Notes under the pieces: model-generated
The model's database searches: none
The model's input: the letters and a program-made list of their open reading frames with translations, nothing else
Told to the model about the DNA's origin: nothing
Translations under genes and position numbers: made by a program
Shown here: piece by piece, positions 11,191 to 22,690 of the stretch
Layout: each line of letters begins with the position of its first letter
Position numbering within the stretch: position 1 is the first letter of the stretch
Origin: Prorocentrum cordatum
Lineage: Eukaryota > Sar > Dinophyceae > Prorocentrales > Prorocentraceae
Assembly: GCA_963575745.1 (NCBI GenBank)
Contig: CAUYUJ010019926.1
Coordinates: forward strand, 275,826-339,825
DNA: 64,000 bases
Direction of reading: 5' to 3'

Positions 11191-11259
11191 CATTGCACCG
11201 CATAGATTGCATCAGATAGGTTGCATCGTATATATTATCCTTTCTTCCTTTCTTTCTTT

Positions 11260-11570
11260 TTACAGAAACAATAGATCCTACCCCACCTGGGATTATCCGG
11301 TCTCCTTCTCGTCTTGCAATTTACATCTGATTCCGCCGTATTGTCCACCCTAAATATGAACTCATACCGTCCCAGCCAGGCTGGTATCGACACCCCCCGT
11401 CATCCTCTGCAAGAGATGCTATGCGCGCGCTCGTTTACCACAGATAATCAGTTTCCAAGAACCCTTTGCAACACATGGGACGAAGTGCACACCCGCGCGT
11501 CGTCGCGCGCATGCCGAAATCTATCAAACAAATTTAGTTTTCGTAAAGATTTCAATTTCGAGCGCCCACC
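11260..11570 (+). repeat. dispersed repeat family R2, copy 1
   Basis: Sequence blocks AACTCATA, CCCAGCCA, GGTATCG, CTATGCGCGCGC, ATGGGACGAA and CGTCGTCGCGCGCATGCCGA occur in this order. They recur at 12,650-12,910, and the second half recurs at 11,690-11,850. The CG-alternating core (GCGCGCGTCGTCGCGCGC) is conserved in all copies. Confidence 0.75.
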
Positions 11571-11689
11571 AACTTATTTGTTTGGCAACACGGAGTTTCA
11601 AATAAGAGTTGCGCCCGCGCTCCTTGAAAGCCCTTGGATTTTCAACATGTTCATAACATGCTACCAAACGTGTTTCGCGCGCGCACGTC

Positions 11690-11850
11690 GAGATCGTTGG
11701 AACGCCCTTGCGCGCGTGCTGTCGCGAGAATCCTTTGCAACAAAAGAGACGAAGTGCGCGCGCGTCGTCGCGCACGCATGCCGCAATCCGTCAAGAACCC
11801 CAGGTGTCGTAAGGATTTCAAAACCGAGTGCCGCGAACCATATATATATG
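11690..11850 (+). repeat. dispersed repeat family R2, partial copy
   Basis: Contains the shared CCTTTGCAACA, GACGAAGTGCGCGCGCGTCG, GCATGCCG and GGATTTCAAAACCGAG blocks of the family, without the left part. Confidence 0.7.
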
Positions 11851-12200
11851 TATAAACCATGGCTTTGCAACATCAGTTTTCAAACAAAAAATGCGTTCGC
11901 GCTCTTGCGAATTATTAAGACAACCGCAGATTCTTTCAACATGTCAATAGAATTCTGCCAAGCGGGCCTCTCGCGCCGCAGGCCGAAATCACTCGAACGC
12001 CCTCGCGCATGCGCTGGGGGGGCATGGTCCGTGCCAAATAATATTGTTCGGGCCACTTTCGCGCGTCGGCCGCGCGCGCATGTCGAACTCCTTCTTAAAC
12101 CTTCATCACCGACGCGAAGACGCCGTCATCGTCGTCGGCGTGATCCGCATCGGCGCCGACATTGGCTGTGCCATCGTCGTTGTCAACATCGTCACCAGCA
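11851..12200. other. no recognised gene
   Basis: Contains further diverged pieces of the adjacent repeat family (CGCGCATG, TCGAACTCCTT). No recognised protein motif is present, and the long frame that crosses it runs into an ATC repeat. Confidence 0.4.
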
Positions 12201-12204
12201 TCTC

Positions 12205-12216
12205 TATTTGCATCAC

Positions 12217-12253
<37 letters not shown>

Positions 12254-12255
12254 GT
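12205..12255. repeat. ATC microsatellite
   Basis: A pure ATC run reads as poly-His, poly-Ile or poly-Ser on the plus strand. Confidence 0.9.
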
Positions 12256-12649
12256 GTCTACTGTTCTCGGCGTTGCCATGATACCGCCCCCGCCCAAGTC
12301 GCCGACTCGCACTGAAGTGCCCGCTGAGGTGTGCCCAGCGGTCAGCGCCACCGTGGCCGCGCCGGTCGCGCCAAACTAGCTGGCCGCCGCACGCAAGTGC
12401 TTACGCGGGCTGGCACGGCCGCAGAGATGCACCAGCCAACATCAAGCACTCATGGCAATCGCCGCCGCTCGCATTTTGCAAAACAAGTTGCGGGTGGTTG
12501 GGTGGGATGGTTGCGCGAGCAGTGGAGTTGACAATTGCGAGTTCCACAAGTGAACTTTCTTTTCTTCAAAGAGAATAGGTTCTACCACCCTCCCCCCCCT
12601 TCCAGGGTTAAAGATCCCCTTGGAACCGATGCAAGAAACAAAAGATTCC

Positions 12650-12910
12650 CACCCAATGTCCATTCTATCTTTGAACTCATATTATCCCAGCCAAACCGGT
12701 ATCGCCCCCCCCCCCCCACCCCCCCCCCCCCCCCCCCGCCATTTCTTGCAACAAATACTATGCGCGCGCACTTGTTTATCACAAATCATAAGTTTTCAGA
12801 AATCCCTTAAGCAACATGGGACGAACTGCGCACACGCGCGCGTCGTCGCGCGCGCATGCCGAAATCCTTCAAAAAGCCTCGGTTTCGGAAGGATTTCAAA
12901 ACCGAGTTCC
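12650..12910 (+). repeat. dispersed repeat family R2, copy 2
   Basis: Second full copy of the blocks seen at 11,260-11,570, interrupted by a long C run at 12,706-12,737. It ends in GGATTTCAAAACCGAG. Confidence 0.75.
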
Positions 12911-12974
12911 CGAAACACAAAAGCACAGGGTTTCGCAACACGGATTGTCAACACAAGCATGCGCGCGCGCTCTT

Positions 12975-13710
12975 GCGTCGTCGTCGTCGTCGTCGTTCTC
13001 GTCGCCGGCATCCCTCCTCCCTCGTCGCCGTTGTCGTCGTCGTCGTCGCCGTCGTTGTCCTCTGTCTTTCTTCGTCGTCGTCGTCGTCGTCGTCGTTGTC
13101 CTCTTTGGCGTCGTCGTCGTTTCCGTCGTCGTTGTCGCCGTGGTCGTCCTTCCTCCTCCCTCGTCGTCGTCGTCGTCCGTCGTCGGCGTCTCGTCGTCGT
13201 CCCTCCTATTTCGTCGCCGTCGTCGTCGTTATCGTCGTCGTCGTTGTCGTCGTCGTCTTCCTTCCTCCCTCGTCGTTGTCGTCGGCGTCGCCGTCCTCCC
13301 TCCTTCGTCGTTCGCGTCGTCGCCGTCCTCCCTCCTCCCCTCGTCGTTGTCGTCGTTGTCGCCGTCGCCGTCCTCCCTCCTCGTCGTCTTCGTTGGCGAC
13401 GTCGTCGTCTTCGTTGGCGACGTCGTCGTCTTCGTCGTCGTCTTCGTCGTCGTCGTCGACGTCGTCGTCGTCGTCCTCGTCGTCGGCGTCGTCGTCATCG
13501 TCGGCGTCGTCATCGTCGGCGTCGTCATCGTCGTCGTCGTCGGCGTTGGCGTCGTCGTCGTCGGTGTCGCCGTCGTCGTCGTAGTCGTCGTCGCCGCTGT
13601 CGTCGTCGTCGAAGTCGTCGGAGACGTCGGTGTCGTCGTAGTCGTCGTCGTCGTCGGCGTCGTCGTCGTCGTTGTCGCTGTCGTGGTCGGCGTCGCTGTC
13701 GTTGCCAAGT
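12975..13710. repeat. GTC trinucleotide microsatellite, ~730 bp
   Basis: Interrupted GTC/CGT repeats. Minus-strand frames read as poly-Asp and plus-strand frames as poly-Ser, Val or Arg. Frames of up to 410 codons crossing it are artefacts. Confidence 0.95.
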
Positions 13711-13829
13711 GCCATTTGGTACCCACCGTCACGGTCTTAAGAAGTCTTGCGACCAAGTTGCGGGTGGGAGGGTGAGATGTTTGCACGAGCAGGGGAGAGG
13801 ACAGCTTCAAGACAGTCAAAGTGAATTGC

Positions 13830-13915
13830 ACCACGTAGAGTGCACCGCATAGAGGGCATTCCATAGTTTGCATCGCATACATTGCACCACTTATATTGCG
13901 CCGCATATATTGCAA
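13830..13915 (+). repeat. ATTGCACCGCATA short tandem units
   Basis: Units of roughly 12-15 bases around TTGCATCGCATA and TTGCACCGCATA repeat with drift. The same units occur near 11,180-11,235. Confidence 0.7.
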
Positions 13916-13949
13916 GAACCTATTGGTTGGGGTCCACGCTGGGTAACAT

Positions 13950-14390
13950 TTGTTCCAGTAGGTTGCCCTTGTTCTGTAGCTCCAGTCCCATGTGTTTTTA
14001 CGTATGTTCCTGTATATTGCCCTTTTTCTTCGGGCTCGACATTTGTGCGTTTCGGATATGTTCCTACCGACTGCTCCATGCTTGTGGCTCGACTCGCAGG
14101 TGATTAACGTATGTATCTATCGATAGTCCCTCTTCTGTGGGTCGAATCTCATGAGTTTGACGCCTGTTCGTATCTATTGCCCTTTTCCTGGAGCTCGAAT
14201 CCGATGTGCTTCACATCTGTTCCTATCGATTTCCCCTTTCCTGAGGCTCCAGTCCTATGTGTGTTTACGTATGTTCTTACAGGTTCCCCCTTTCTTGGGG
14301 CTCGACACTGGAGTGTTTGACGTATGTTCCAATCGATTGCCCTTCTCTTGTGGCTCGACTTGCATGTGTGTTTCCCCACATCCTAAGTGG
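13950..14390 (+). repeat. 52-bp tandem repeat array, block 2
   Basis: Same family as the array at 10,485-10,935 (CCCTTTTCCTGGGGCTCGAA, TATGTTCCTATCGATTGCCC). The units are about 52-58 bases. Confidence 0.8.
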
Positions 14391-14428
14391 GGTTCTTGTT
14401 CCCCACATCCTAAGTGGGGTTCTTGTTT
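14374..14428 (+). repeat. duplicated small hairpin
   Basis: CCCCACATCCTAAGTGGGG, a 6-bp stem, is followed by TTCTTGTT and then repeated. It sits exactly at the left edge of the higher-order duplication that follows. Confidence 0.7.
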
Positions 14429-14439
14429 TCTCTGCATAC

Positions 14440-14607
14440 CCTCCGCGCAGGATCTCTCCTCCTCCTCCTCCCTCTCCTCTGCTCATCTTTGCTTCCTCCT
14501 CCGCATCATCATCACCATCACCATCACTCCCCACTCATCATCATCATCATCACCATCAGCGTCACCATCACCATCCCACGACCACTCACCATCATCGGCA
14601 TCGAACG

Positions 14608-14662
<55 letters not shown>

Positions 14663-14663
14663 G

Positions 14664-14716
<53 letters not shown>

Positions 14717-14841
14717 CTACTCGCTGACTCACCACTTCGTCCCCATCATCAACACCACCATTTACCATCAGAATCGCACGATCACTCACCATCAGCACTC
14801 ATCATCACCACCATCATCATCATCACGTCGTCATCATCACC

Positions 14842-14875
<34 letters not shown>

Positions 14876-14945
14876 TCATCAGTCATATATCATCATCAAA
14901 CACCGTCGTCATCATCCCATCACCATCATCCACCAAGAGGGAGCC
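14440..14945. repeat. ATC-rich block 1 of higher-order repeat
   Basis: Begins with CTCCGCGCAGGATCTCTC, then a TCC-rich leader, then long ATC runs interrupted by CACCATC and TCACGTCGTC. It ends in CCACCAAGAGGGAGCCTCGT. Near-copies occur at 15,398-15,950 and 17,870-18,310. Confidence 0.9.
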
Positions 14946-15376
14946 TCGTCGGTGAGTGAATTGTGAGGAAGTCTCAGGCGGGAGCCCCCTCCCTATGGGG
15001 CCCGCAGATCATGTTACTAATCCGAGCGGGTCATCGGATTCCTGTAACTGTCGTCACCTTTGGGCTCCTCAGGTCTGAATTCGGAGGAAGTATCAAGCGG
15101 GAGCCTCGTCTGTGAGTGAATTGCGAGGAAGTCTCAGGCGGGGGCCCCCTCCCTATGGGGCCCGCAGATCATGTTATTAATCCGAGCGGGTCATCGGATT
15201 CATGTAACTGTCGTCACTTTTGGGCTCCTCAGGTCTGAATTTGGAGGAAGTATCAGGCGGGAACCTCGTTTGTCAGTGAATTGCGAGCAAGTCTCAGGCG
15301 GGAGCCCCCTCCCTATGGGGCCCGCAGATCATGTTACTAATCCGAGCGGGTCATCGGATTCCTGTAACTGTCGTCA
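14946..15376 (+). repeat. 160-bp tandem array 1 (~2.7 copies)
   Basis: The motif GTCTCAGGCGGGAGCCCCCT recurs at 14,971, 15,131 and 15,291, exactly 160 bases apart. Each unit also holds GCAGATCATGTTA, CATCGGATTC, CTGTCGTCAC and a second half-related copy AGTATCAGGCGGGA. Confidence 0.95.
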
Positions 15377-15397
15377 TTTTTTAAATGGGGTTCTTGT

Positions 15398-15575
15398 TTT
15401 CTCTGCACACCCTCCGCGCAGGATCTCTCGTCCTCCTCCCTCTCCTCTGCTCCTCTTTGCTTCCTCCTCCGCATCATCATCACCATCACCATCACTCCCC
15501 ACTCATCATCATCATCATCATCATCACCATCACCATCACCATCGCACGATCACTCACCATCATCGGCACCGAACG

Positions 15576-15645
<70 letters not shown>

Positions 15646-15806
15646 CTACTCGCTGACTCACCACTTCGTCCCCATCATCATCACCACCATTTACCATCAG
15701 AATCGCACGATCACTCACCGTCAGCACTCATCATCACCACCATCATCATCATCACGTCGTCATCATCATCACCACCACCTCCACCACCATCATCATCACC
15801 ATCATC

Positions 15807-15882
<76 letters not shown>

Positions 15883-15950
15883 ATCATATATCATCATCAA
15901 ACACAGTCGTCATCATCCCATCACCATCATCCACCAAGAGGGAGCCTCGT
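15398..15950. repeat. ATC-rich block 2 of higher-order repeat
   Basis: Near-copy of the block at 14,440-14,945 with a longer ATC run near its end. Confidence 0.9.
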
Positions 15951-17104
15951 CTGTGAGTGAATTGTGAGGAAGTCTCAGGCGGTAGCCCCCTCCTTATGGG
16001 GCCCGCAGATCATGTTACTAATCCGAGCGGCTCATCGGATTCCTATAACAGTCGTCACTTTTGGGCTCCTCAGGTCTGAATTTGGAGGAAGTATCAAGCG
16101 GGAATCTCGTCTGTGAGTGAACTGTGAGGAAGTCTCAGGCGGGAGCCCCCTCCCTATGGGGCCCGCAGATCATTTTGGTAATCCGAGCGGGTCATCGGAA
16201 CCCTGTAACTGTCGTCACTTTTGGGCTCCTCAAGCCTGAATTTGGAGGAAGTCTCTGGCGGGAGCCTCGTCTTTGAGTGAATTGTGAAGAAGTCTCAGGC
16301 GGGAGCCCCCTCCCTATGGGGCCCGCAGATCATGTTGGTAATCCGAGCGGGTCATCGGAACCATGTAACTGTCGTCACTTTTGGGCTCCTCAGGCCTGAA
16401 TATGGAGGAAGTCTCAGGCGGGAGCCTCGTCTGTGAGTGAACTGCGAGGAAGTCTCAGGCGGGAGCCCCCTCCCTATGGGGCCCGCAGATCATGTTACTA
16501 ATCCGAGCGGGTCATCGGATTCCTGTAACTGTCGTCACTTTTGGGCTCCTCAGGTCTGAATTTGGAGGAAGTATCAAGCGGGAGCCTCGTCTGTGAGCGA
16601 ATTGTCAGGAAGTCTCAGGCGGGAGCCCCCCCTCCCTATGGGGCCCGCAGATCATGTTATTAATCCAAGCGGGTCATCGGATTCTTGTAACTGTCGTCAG
16701 TTTTGGGACCCTCAGGTTTGAATTTTGAGGAAGTATCAAGCGGGAACCTCGTCTGTGAATGAATTGTGAGGAAGTCTCAAGCGGGAGCCCCCTCCCTATG
16801 GGGCCCGCAGATCATGTTATTAATCCAAGCGGGTCATCGGATTCATGTAACTGTCGTCACTTTTGGGCTCCTCAGGTCTGAATTTGGAGGAAGTATCAGG
16901 CGGGAACTTCGTTTGTCAGTGAATTGCGAGCAAGTCTCAGGCGGGAACCCCCTCCCTATGGGGCCCGCAGATCATGTTACTAATCCGAGCGGGCCATCGG
17001 ATTCCTGTAACTGTCGTCACTTTTGGGCTCCTCAGGTGTGAATTTGGAAGAAGTGTCAAGCGGGACCCTCGTCTGTGAGTGAGTTGTGAGGACGCGTCAG
17101 GCGG
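15951..17104 (+). repeat. 160-bp tandem array 2 (~7.3 copies)
   Basis: GTCTCAGGCG-type starts fall at about 15,972, 16,132, 16,292, 16,452, 16,612, 16,773 and 16,933, a 160-base period with one or two single-base shifts. Copies differ by point changes such as CTGTGAGTGAA versus TTGTCAGTGAA. Confidence 0.95.
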
Positions 17105-17860
17105 GAGCCTTCCTATGGGTCCCGCAGCTTACGTGGTTCCTCCGGGTCATCCTCCGGCGCGCGCTTCCTCTGGGTCGTCCTCCGGCGCGTATCGGTTGGG
17201 ACGCACGTCGTGCGCTTCCTCTGGGTCGTGTTCCGCGCGAGGACGAGGAGGAGGAGGATTGCCAGGAAAAGGAGGAGGGATGATGCAGGACGAGACAGGA
17301 AAGCAGGAAGAGGAAGAGGCTGAGGGGAGGAAGGACGAGGAGGAAAAGGAGGAGGAGGAACGCCCGAGGAGGCCCCAGTAGGTCCCCGAAGGCCCAGAAG
17401 GCTCCAGGAGGCCCCAAGAGGCCCCAGGAGGCCCCAGGAGGGGGCAGGAGGCCTAAGGAGGAGGCAGGAGGAGGAGGAGGAGGAGGAGGAGGAGGAGGAG
17501 GAGGAGGAGGAGGAGGAGGAGGAGGAGGAAGCGGATGAGGGAGAGGGAGAGGAGGAGGACAGGGGATGAGGAGGAGGAGGAGGAGGAGGAGGAGGAGGAG
17601 GAGAAGGGAGAGGGAGAGCAGGAGGAGGAGGCAGGAGGCAGGAGGGGCAGGGGGAATGGGGGGGAGGAAGCATAACGAGGGGGAGGGGGAGGAGGTGGAG
17701 GAGGCAAGAAGAGGAGGAAGAGGCAGGGGTTGAGGCAGGAGGAGGAGCAGACAGGAGGAGAACGAGGAGGCAAGAGTAGGTGTGAGAAGGGAAGGGGCAG
17801 GAGGATACCCCCATGCAGGCTAAAGAGATTCTCATGTGGGGTCCTTCCGTCGGAGTAATT
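17105..17860. repeat. GGA-rich block, copy 1
   Basis: Begins in a diverged 160-bp unit, then CCTCCGGCGCG and GGGACGCACGTCGTGCGCTT, then interrupted GGA repeats. It ends in CCCCCATGCAGGCTAAAGAG and GGGGTCCTTCCGTCGGAGTA. The whole block recurs at 19,150-19,981. Confidence 0.9.
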
Positions 17861-17869
17861 TTCTTTGCA

Positions 17870-18196
17870 CACCCTCCGCGCAGGATCTCTCGTCCTCCTC
17901 CCTCTCCTCTGCTCCTCTTTGCTTCCTCCTCCGCATCATCATCACCATCACCATCACTCCCCACTCACCATCATCATCACCATCAGCATCACCATCACCA
18001 TCGCAAGATTACTCACCATCATCGGCATCGAACGATCATCATCGTCATCGTCATCATCATCATCACTACTCGCTGACTCACCACTTCGTCCCCGTCATCA
18101 TCACCACCATTTACCATCAGAAACGCACGATCACTCACCATCAGCACTCATCATCACCACCATCATCATCATCACGTCGTCATCATCACCACCACC

Positions 18197-18227
<31 letters not shown>

Positions 18228-18310
18228 TCATCATCATCAACCGTATATCATCATCAAACACCGTCGTCATCATCCCATCACCATCATCCACCAAGAGGGA
18301 GCCTCGTCTG
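17870..18310. repeat. ATC-rich block 3 of higher-order repeat
   Basis: Third copy of the ATC block, with a shorter ATC run. It joins straight onto a GGA block after GTCGGAGTAATT. Confidence 0.9.
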
Positions 18311-19149
18311 TGAGTGAATTGTGAGGAAGTCTCAGGCGGGAGCCACCCCCCTATGGGGCCCGCAGATCATGTTACTAATCCGAGCGGGTCATCGGATTCC
18401 TGTAACTGTCGTCACTTTTGGGCTCCTCAGGTCTGAATTTGGAGGAAGTATCAGGCGGGAGCCTCGTCTGTGAGCGAATTGTGAGGAAGTCTCAGGCGGG
18501 AGCCCCCTCCCTATGGGGCCCGCAGATCATGTTATTAATCCGAGCGGGTCATCGGATTCCTGTAACTGTCGTCACTTTGGGGCTCCTCAGGTTTGAATTT
18601 GGAGGAAGTATCAGGCGGGAGCCTCGTCTGTGAGTGAATTGTGAGGAAGTCTCAGGCGGGAGCCCCCTCCCTACGGGGCCCGCAGATCATGTTATTAATC
18701 CGAGCGGGTCATCGGATTCCTGTAACTGTCGTCACTTTTGGGATCCTCAGGTCTGAAGTTGGAGGAAGTATCAGGCGGGAGCCTCGTCTGTGAGTGAATT
18801 GTGAGGAAGTCTCAGGCGGGAGCCCCCTCCCTACGGGGCCCGCAGATCATGTTATTAATCCAAGCGGGTCATCGGATTCATGTAACTGTCGTCATCTTTG
18901 GGCTCCTCAGGTCTGAATTTGGAGGAAGTATCAGGCGGGAGCCTCGTTTGTCAGTGAATTGCGAGCAAGTCTCAGGCGGGAGCCCCCTCCCTATGGGGCC
19001 CGCAGATCATGTTACTAATCCGAGCGGGTCATCGGATTCCTGTAACTGTCGTCACTTTTGGGCTCCTCAGGTCTGAATTTGGAAGAAGTATCAAGCGGGA
19101 CCCTCGTCTGTGAGTGAATTGTGAGGACGCGTCAGGCGGGAGCCCCCTC
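18311..19149 (+). repeat. 160-bp tandem array 3 (~5.2 copies)
   Basis: GTCTCAGGCG-type starts fall at about 18,328, 18,488, 18,648, 18,808, 18,968 and 19,128, an unbroken 160-base period. Confidence 0.95.
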
Positions 19150-19981
19150 CCTATGGGTCCCGCAGCTCACGTCCTCTGGGTCGTCCTCCGGCGCGTATCG
19201 GCTGGGACGCACGTCGTGCGCTTCCTCTGGGTCGTGTTCCGCACGAGGACGAGGAGGAGGAGGATTGCCAGGAAAAGGAGGAGGGATGATGCAGGACGAG
19301 ACAGGAAAGCAGGAAGAGGAAGAGGCTGAGGGGAGGAAGGACGAGGAGGAAAAGGAGGAGGAGGAATGCCCGAGGAGGCCCCAGTAGGTCCCGGAAGGCC
19401 CAGAAGGCTCCAGGAGGCCCCAAGAGGCCCCAGGAGGCCCCAGGAGGGGGCAGGAGGCCTAAGGAGGAGGCAGGAGGAGGAGGAGGAGGAGGAGGAGGAG
19501 GAGGAGGAGGAGGAGGAGGAGGGGAGGAGGAGGAGGAGGAGGAGGAGGAGGAGGAGGAGGCGGAGGAGGAGGAGGAGGAGGAGGAGGGGGGGGGGGGGAG
19601 GGGGGAAGGAAGATGGAAACGAGGAGGAGGAGGAGGAGGAGGAGGAGGAGGAGGAGGAGGAGGAAGCGGATGAGGGAGAGGGAGAGGAGGAGGAGGATGA
19701 GGAGGAGGAGGAGGAGGAGGAGGAGAAGGGAGAGGGAGAGCAGGAGGAGGAGGCAGGAGGCAGGAGGGGCAGGGGGAATGGGGGGGAGGAAGCATAACGA
19801 GGGGGAGCGGGAGGAGGTGGAGGAGGCAAGAAGAGGAGGAATAGGCAGGGGTTGAGGCAGGAGGAGGAGCAGACAGGAGGAGAACGAGGAGGCAAGAGTA
19901 GGTGGGAGAAGGGAAGGGGCAGGAGGATACCCCCATGCAAGCTAAAGAGATTCTCATGTGGGGTCCTTCCGTCGGAGTAAT
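19150..19981. repeat. GGA-rich block, copy 2
   Basis: Copy of the block at 17,105-17,860 with an expanded GGA run (19,470-19,670). Together with the preceding ATC block and 160-bp array it makes a composite unit of about 2 kb present twice. Confidence 0.9.
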
Positions 19982-20119
19982 TCGTGTGCCGTGCGTCGCG
20001 CTGGCTGGTTAACTTACATACCTGACCGGGGCCTCCTCCCGCTGCTCCAGTACATGTCCCTCCCCTCTTTCTCCCCCCCTCATCGCCGACATCGAAGCCC
20101 TATGACGTCCCCCGTTGGC

Positions 20120-20225
20120 CAGGCGGAACCGAGGGAGGGCACAATCAAACGGAAAGCAGAAAGAGGGTAAAACAAAATTTAAGGCGGGTAAAACCGAACG
20201 GAGGGAAGGTAATGAAGGGAGGAAA
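20120..20225. repeat. CGGAACGGAGGGAGGGTAAAA repeats, small block
   Basis: Short block of the same degenerate repeat as at 9,740-10,258. Confidence 0.7.
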
Positions 20226-20244
20226 AGCAAAGCAGGTCCGTTGT

Positions 20245-20850
20245 GTGTTATTCTGAATCGTTTCGGAGGCTGTTTCGAAAGCTGTTTCGCAACCGTGTCG
20301 GAACTGCTTCGGAGGCTGTCTCGGAGCCGTTTCAGACCCGTGTGGGAAGCTGTTTTGAAGCCATTTCGGAAGCCACCTCGGAGCCGTGTCGGAAGCTGTT
20401 GCGGAGCTTTGTCGGAAGCTATTTCCAAACCATCTCGTGTCAGAGCTGTGTCGGAAGTTGTTTGGGAGCCCTGTCGGAAGCAGTTTCGGAGCCCTTTCGT
20501 TTCGGAGCCGTGTCGGAAGCTGTTTGGGGCCTTGTCGGAAGCTATTTCGGATCCGCTCCGGAAACGTTTCGAAACCGTTCCAGAAGCCTCCTTGGAGCTC
20601 CCTCGGAGCCGTGTCGGAGGCGTTCCCGATACCGTTTCGGAGCCGCCTCGGAACCCTCTCCGAACTTGTTTCGGAGCCGTTTCGGACCCGTCTGGTGCCC
20701 CGTCGGAACCGTTTCAGAGTTGTTTGGAGGCCTTTTCGGAGCCATTTTGGAGCTGTTTGAAAGCTCCCTCGGAGCCGTTCCGGAGCTGTGGGATCCACAT
20801 GAGCCGCTTGGGGGCTCCTTCGGAGCCGTTTCGGAGTCGTTTGGAGGTCC
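20245..20850 (+). repeat. degenerate TCGGAGCCGTTTCGGAAGCT repeats
   Basis: Variants of GTTTCGGAGCC and GTCGGAAGCTGTT follow each other at about 21-base spacing with heavy drift. All three plus frames stay open over long distances, giving artefact proteins. Confidence 0.85.
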
Positions 20851-20919
20851 CTCCGGGGGCCTCGAAGGGGCGCTTCAAGGGGCTGTCAAACCTGGAACAC
20901 AGAACTCCGGAGTTCCCAG

Positions 20920-20965
20920 TTCCTGGAGAGAAGCCTGAAGTTCCAGAGTTCCAGGCTTCTCCCCA
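20920..20965. repeat. small hairpin
   Basis: GGAGAGAAGCCTGAA pairs with TTCCAGGCTTCTCC across a short loop, downstream of a GAACTCCGGAGTTC palindrome. Confidence 0.6.
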
Positions 20966-21264
20966 GGGGACCTGCAGTTGAGAAGGAGAAACCCTGGTGT
21001 TCCGTGTTCTCGTAGGGCGGATTGCTCTGGAGAATTTTGTTTCAGATTTCGAAGTGAGTTTCGTGCGGATTTTTCTTTGGCCAGAAATGAAGTCTAAATA
21101 ACATGCACGGGGAATCCACTTCGTTTTTCACTCGCAGTTTCGGGGTTTTGCATTGACAGAAGTCCACGCGCAAATCCTCTGCAGCACGTCTGCAAGGTCG
21201 TTGCAGTGATGAGCTCCCCTTGCCCACAGCTATGGACGAGGGAAGCAGCTGTGACGAGTTCCCC

Positions 21265-21277
21265 TTGACCACAGCTG

Positions 21278-21343
<66 letters not shown>

Positions 21344-21620
21344 GGAGGAGGAGGAGGAGGAGGAGGAGGAGGAGGAGGAGGAGGAGGAGGAGGAGGAGGA
21401 GGCGAGGAGGAGGAGGAGTGGGGAGGAGGAGGAGGAGGAGGAGGAGGAGGAGGAGGAAGGAGGAGGAGGAGGAGGAGGAGGGGGAGGAGGGAGGAGGAGG
21501 AGGAGAAGGAGGAGGAGAGGAGGAGGAGGGGAGGAGGGGAGGAGAGGAGGAGGAGGAGGAGGAGGAGGAGGAGGAGGAAGGAGGAGGAGGAGGAGGAGGG
21601 GGAGGAGGAGGAGGAGTTCC
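21265..21620. repeat. GAT then GGA microsatellite
   Basis: A perfect ATG/GAT run of about 75 bases passes directly into about 280 bases of interrupted GGA repeats. The preceding sequence contains a duplicated CAGCTGTGACGAG-type unit. Confidence 0.95.
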
Positions 21621-21866
21621 CCTTGCCCCCCCAGGGCAGGCCACCCCCCTGTGGGGGAGGGGCGGGGCGCCACGACCCCCGGGATCCCTCCCGGGACCCT
21701 CCCCTGGTCGACCCCCTGGCGACCCGCCTCGGGGACCCCCCCCCTCCCCCCCAGCGGCGAAGGGACTCGAGGGATGGAGCTTTCCTTCGACTCAATCGGG
21801 GCGTTCCTCGAGCTCCGGCTGGCTGGCTGGACGGCTTGAGGAGGAGGGCCCAGGGAAAGGGGGGGA

Positions 21867-21867
<1 letters not shown>

Positions 21868-21913
<46 letters not shown>

Positions 21914-21914
21914 T
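21868..21914. repeat. GAC microsatellite
   Basis: Short GAC run reading as poly-Asp, Arg or Thr. Confidence 0.9.
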
Positions 21915-22455
21915 CAAACAGAAAGGGGAGCGGCGACGGCGGCGACGACGAAGACTCAAGCGGAATCACGTCTCACACATGCCGACAGGGTCGTCAAATT
22001 TACGGCAGCGCAGTATGGAGGGTTGAAGACCCGTGGGATCCCGTGGGGACCTGAGGGCGCTCCACTCAGTGCCTCGCGGCACGGTGGCGGATTGCGAAAC
22101 CCAGGGTGCAGTCACGACGATGGCATTTGGAACAGTTCGGGTTCGGAAGGGGCCCGCTGTTCCGCAGGCCCCTCCGTGGCTGTTCTTTCGGCGCTCCTCG
22201 TGGATCCAGGCGCTGCTGGGGCCAGAAAGGGGCTTCGTTCCTGCGCCAGCGTTCCTTACGGAAGCTGCTTGACCGTACGTCGGGGGCGTTGGTTAAAGGA
22301 ATGTGCCCAGGAGGACTCAGACCCTGGAGGATTCCTTATCTGATGCATGCGGCGGTGATATCCATGGACAACCCACGATAGGAGTTCTACCGGCGTCCAG
22401 TCCCTGGATGTCTTATCCAATGGTTCCTTATCCAGTGCCCTCACCGTAGCTGTTT
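21915..22455. other. no recognised gene
   Basis: Unique-looking GC-rich sequence. Open frames on the plus strand have no recognised motif. GGCACGGTGGCGGATTGC near 22,078 is shared with 5,871. Confidence 0.4.
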
Positions 22456-22459
22456 CGCT

Positions 22460-22690
22460 TCCTTCCTCACGAGCGGCTCACAGTGGCGCACATACCCCCG
22501 TATCCGCGCCCCCGTGGTCTGGACTCTGGGGCGCGATCCCGCGGATGCGCGGTTGCACGGATACCTTTCGCGCGCGGCATCCGCGAAAAAGAGGGATGTA
22601 GTATCCGCGGGGGGTCGTGGCCCACGGGCTCGGCTCGCAAGGCCGCGGAGGCGGATAGGTTTTTCGCCCACGGTGACGGACAAAGTCTTG
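22460..22690 (-). repeat. dispersed repeat R3, copy 1 (inverted relative to 27,745)
   Basis: In reverse complement this matches 27,745-27,950 over about 200 bases, including GTGGGCGAA, TATCCGC, a TTTTTCGCGGATGCC-type block, CGCGGGATCGCG and CAGACC. The copies share a short reading frame (MPRA..IRATA..RDR.PESRPRG) on the strand given here, but there is no other sign that it is a gene. Confidence 0.75.

Noticed and set aside
11314-12315. 333-codon plus-strand open frame
   Set aside because: It crosses three copies of a dispersed repeat and ends in a poly-His run from an ATC microsatellite.
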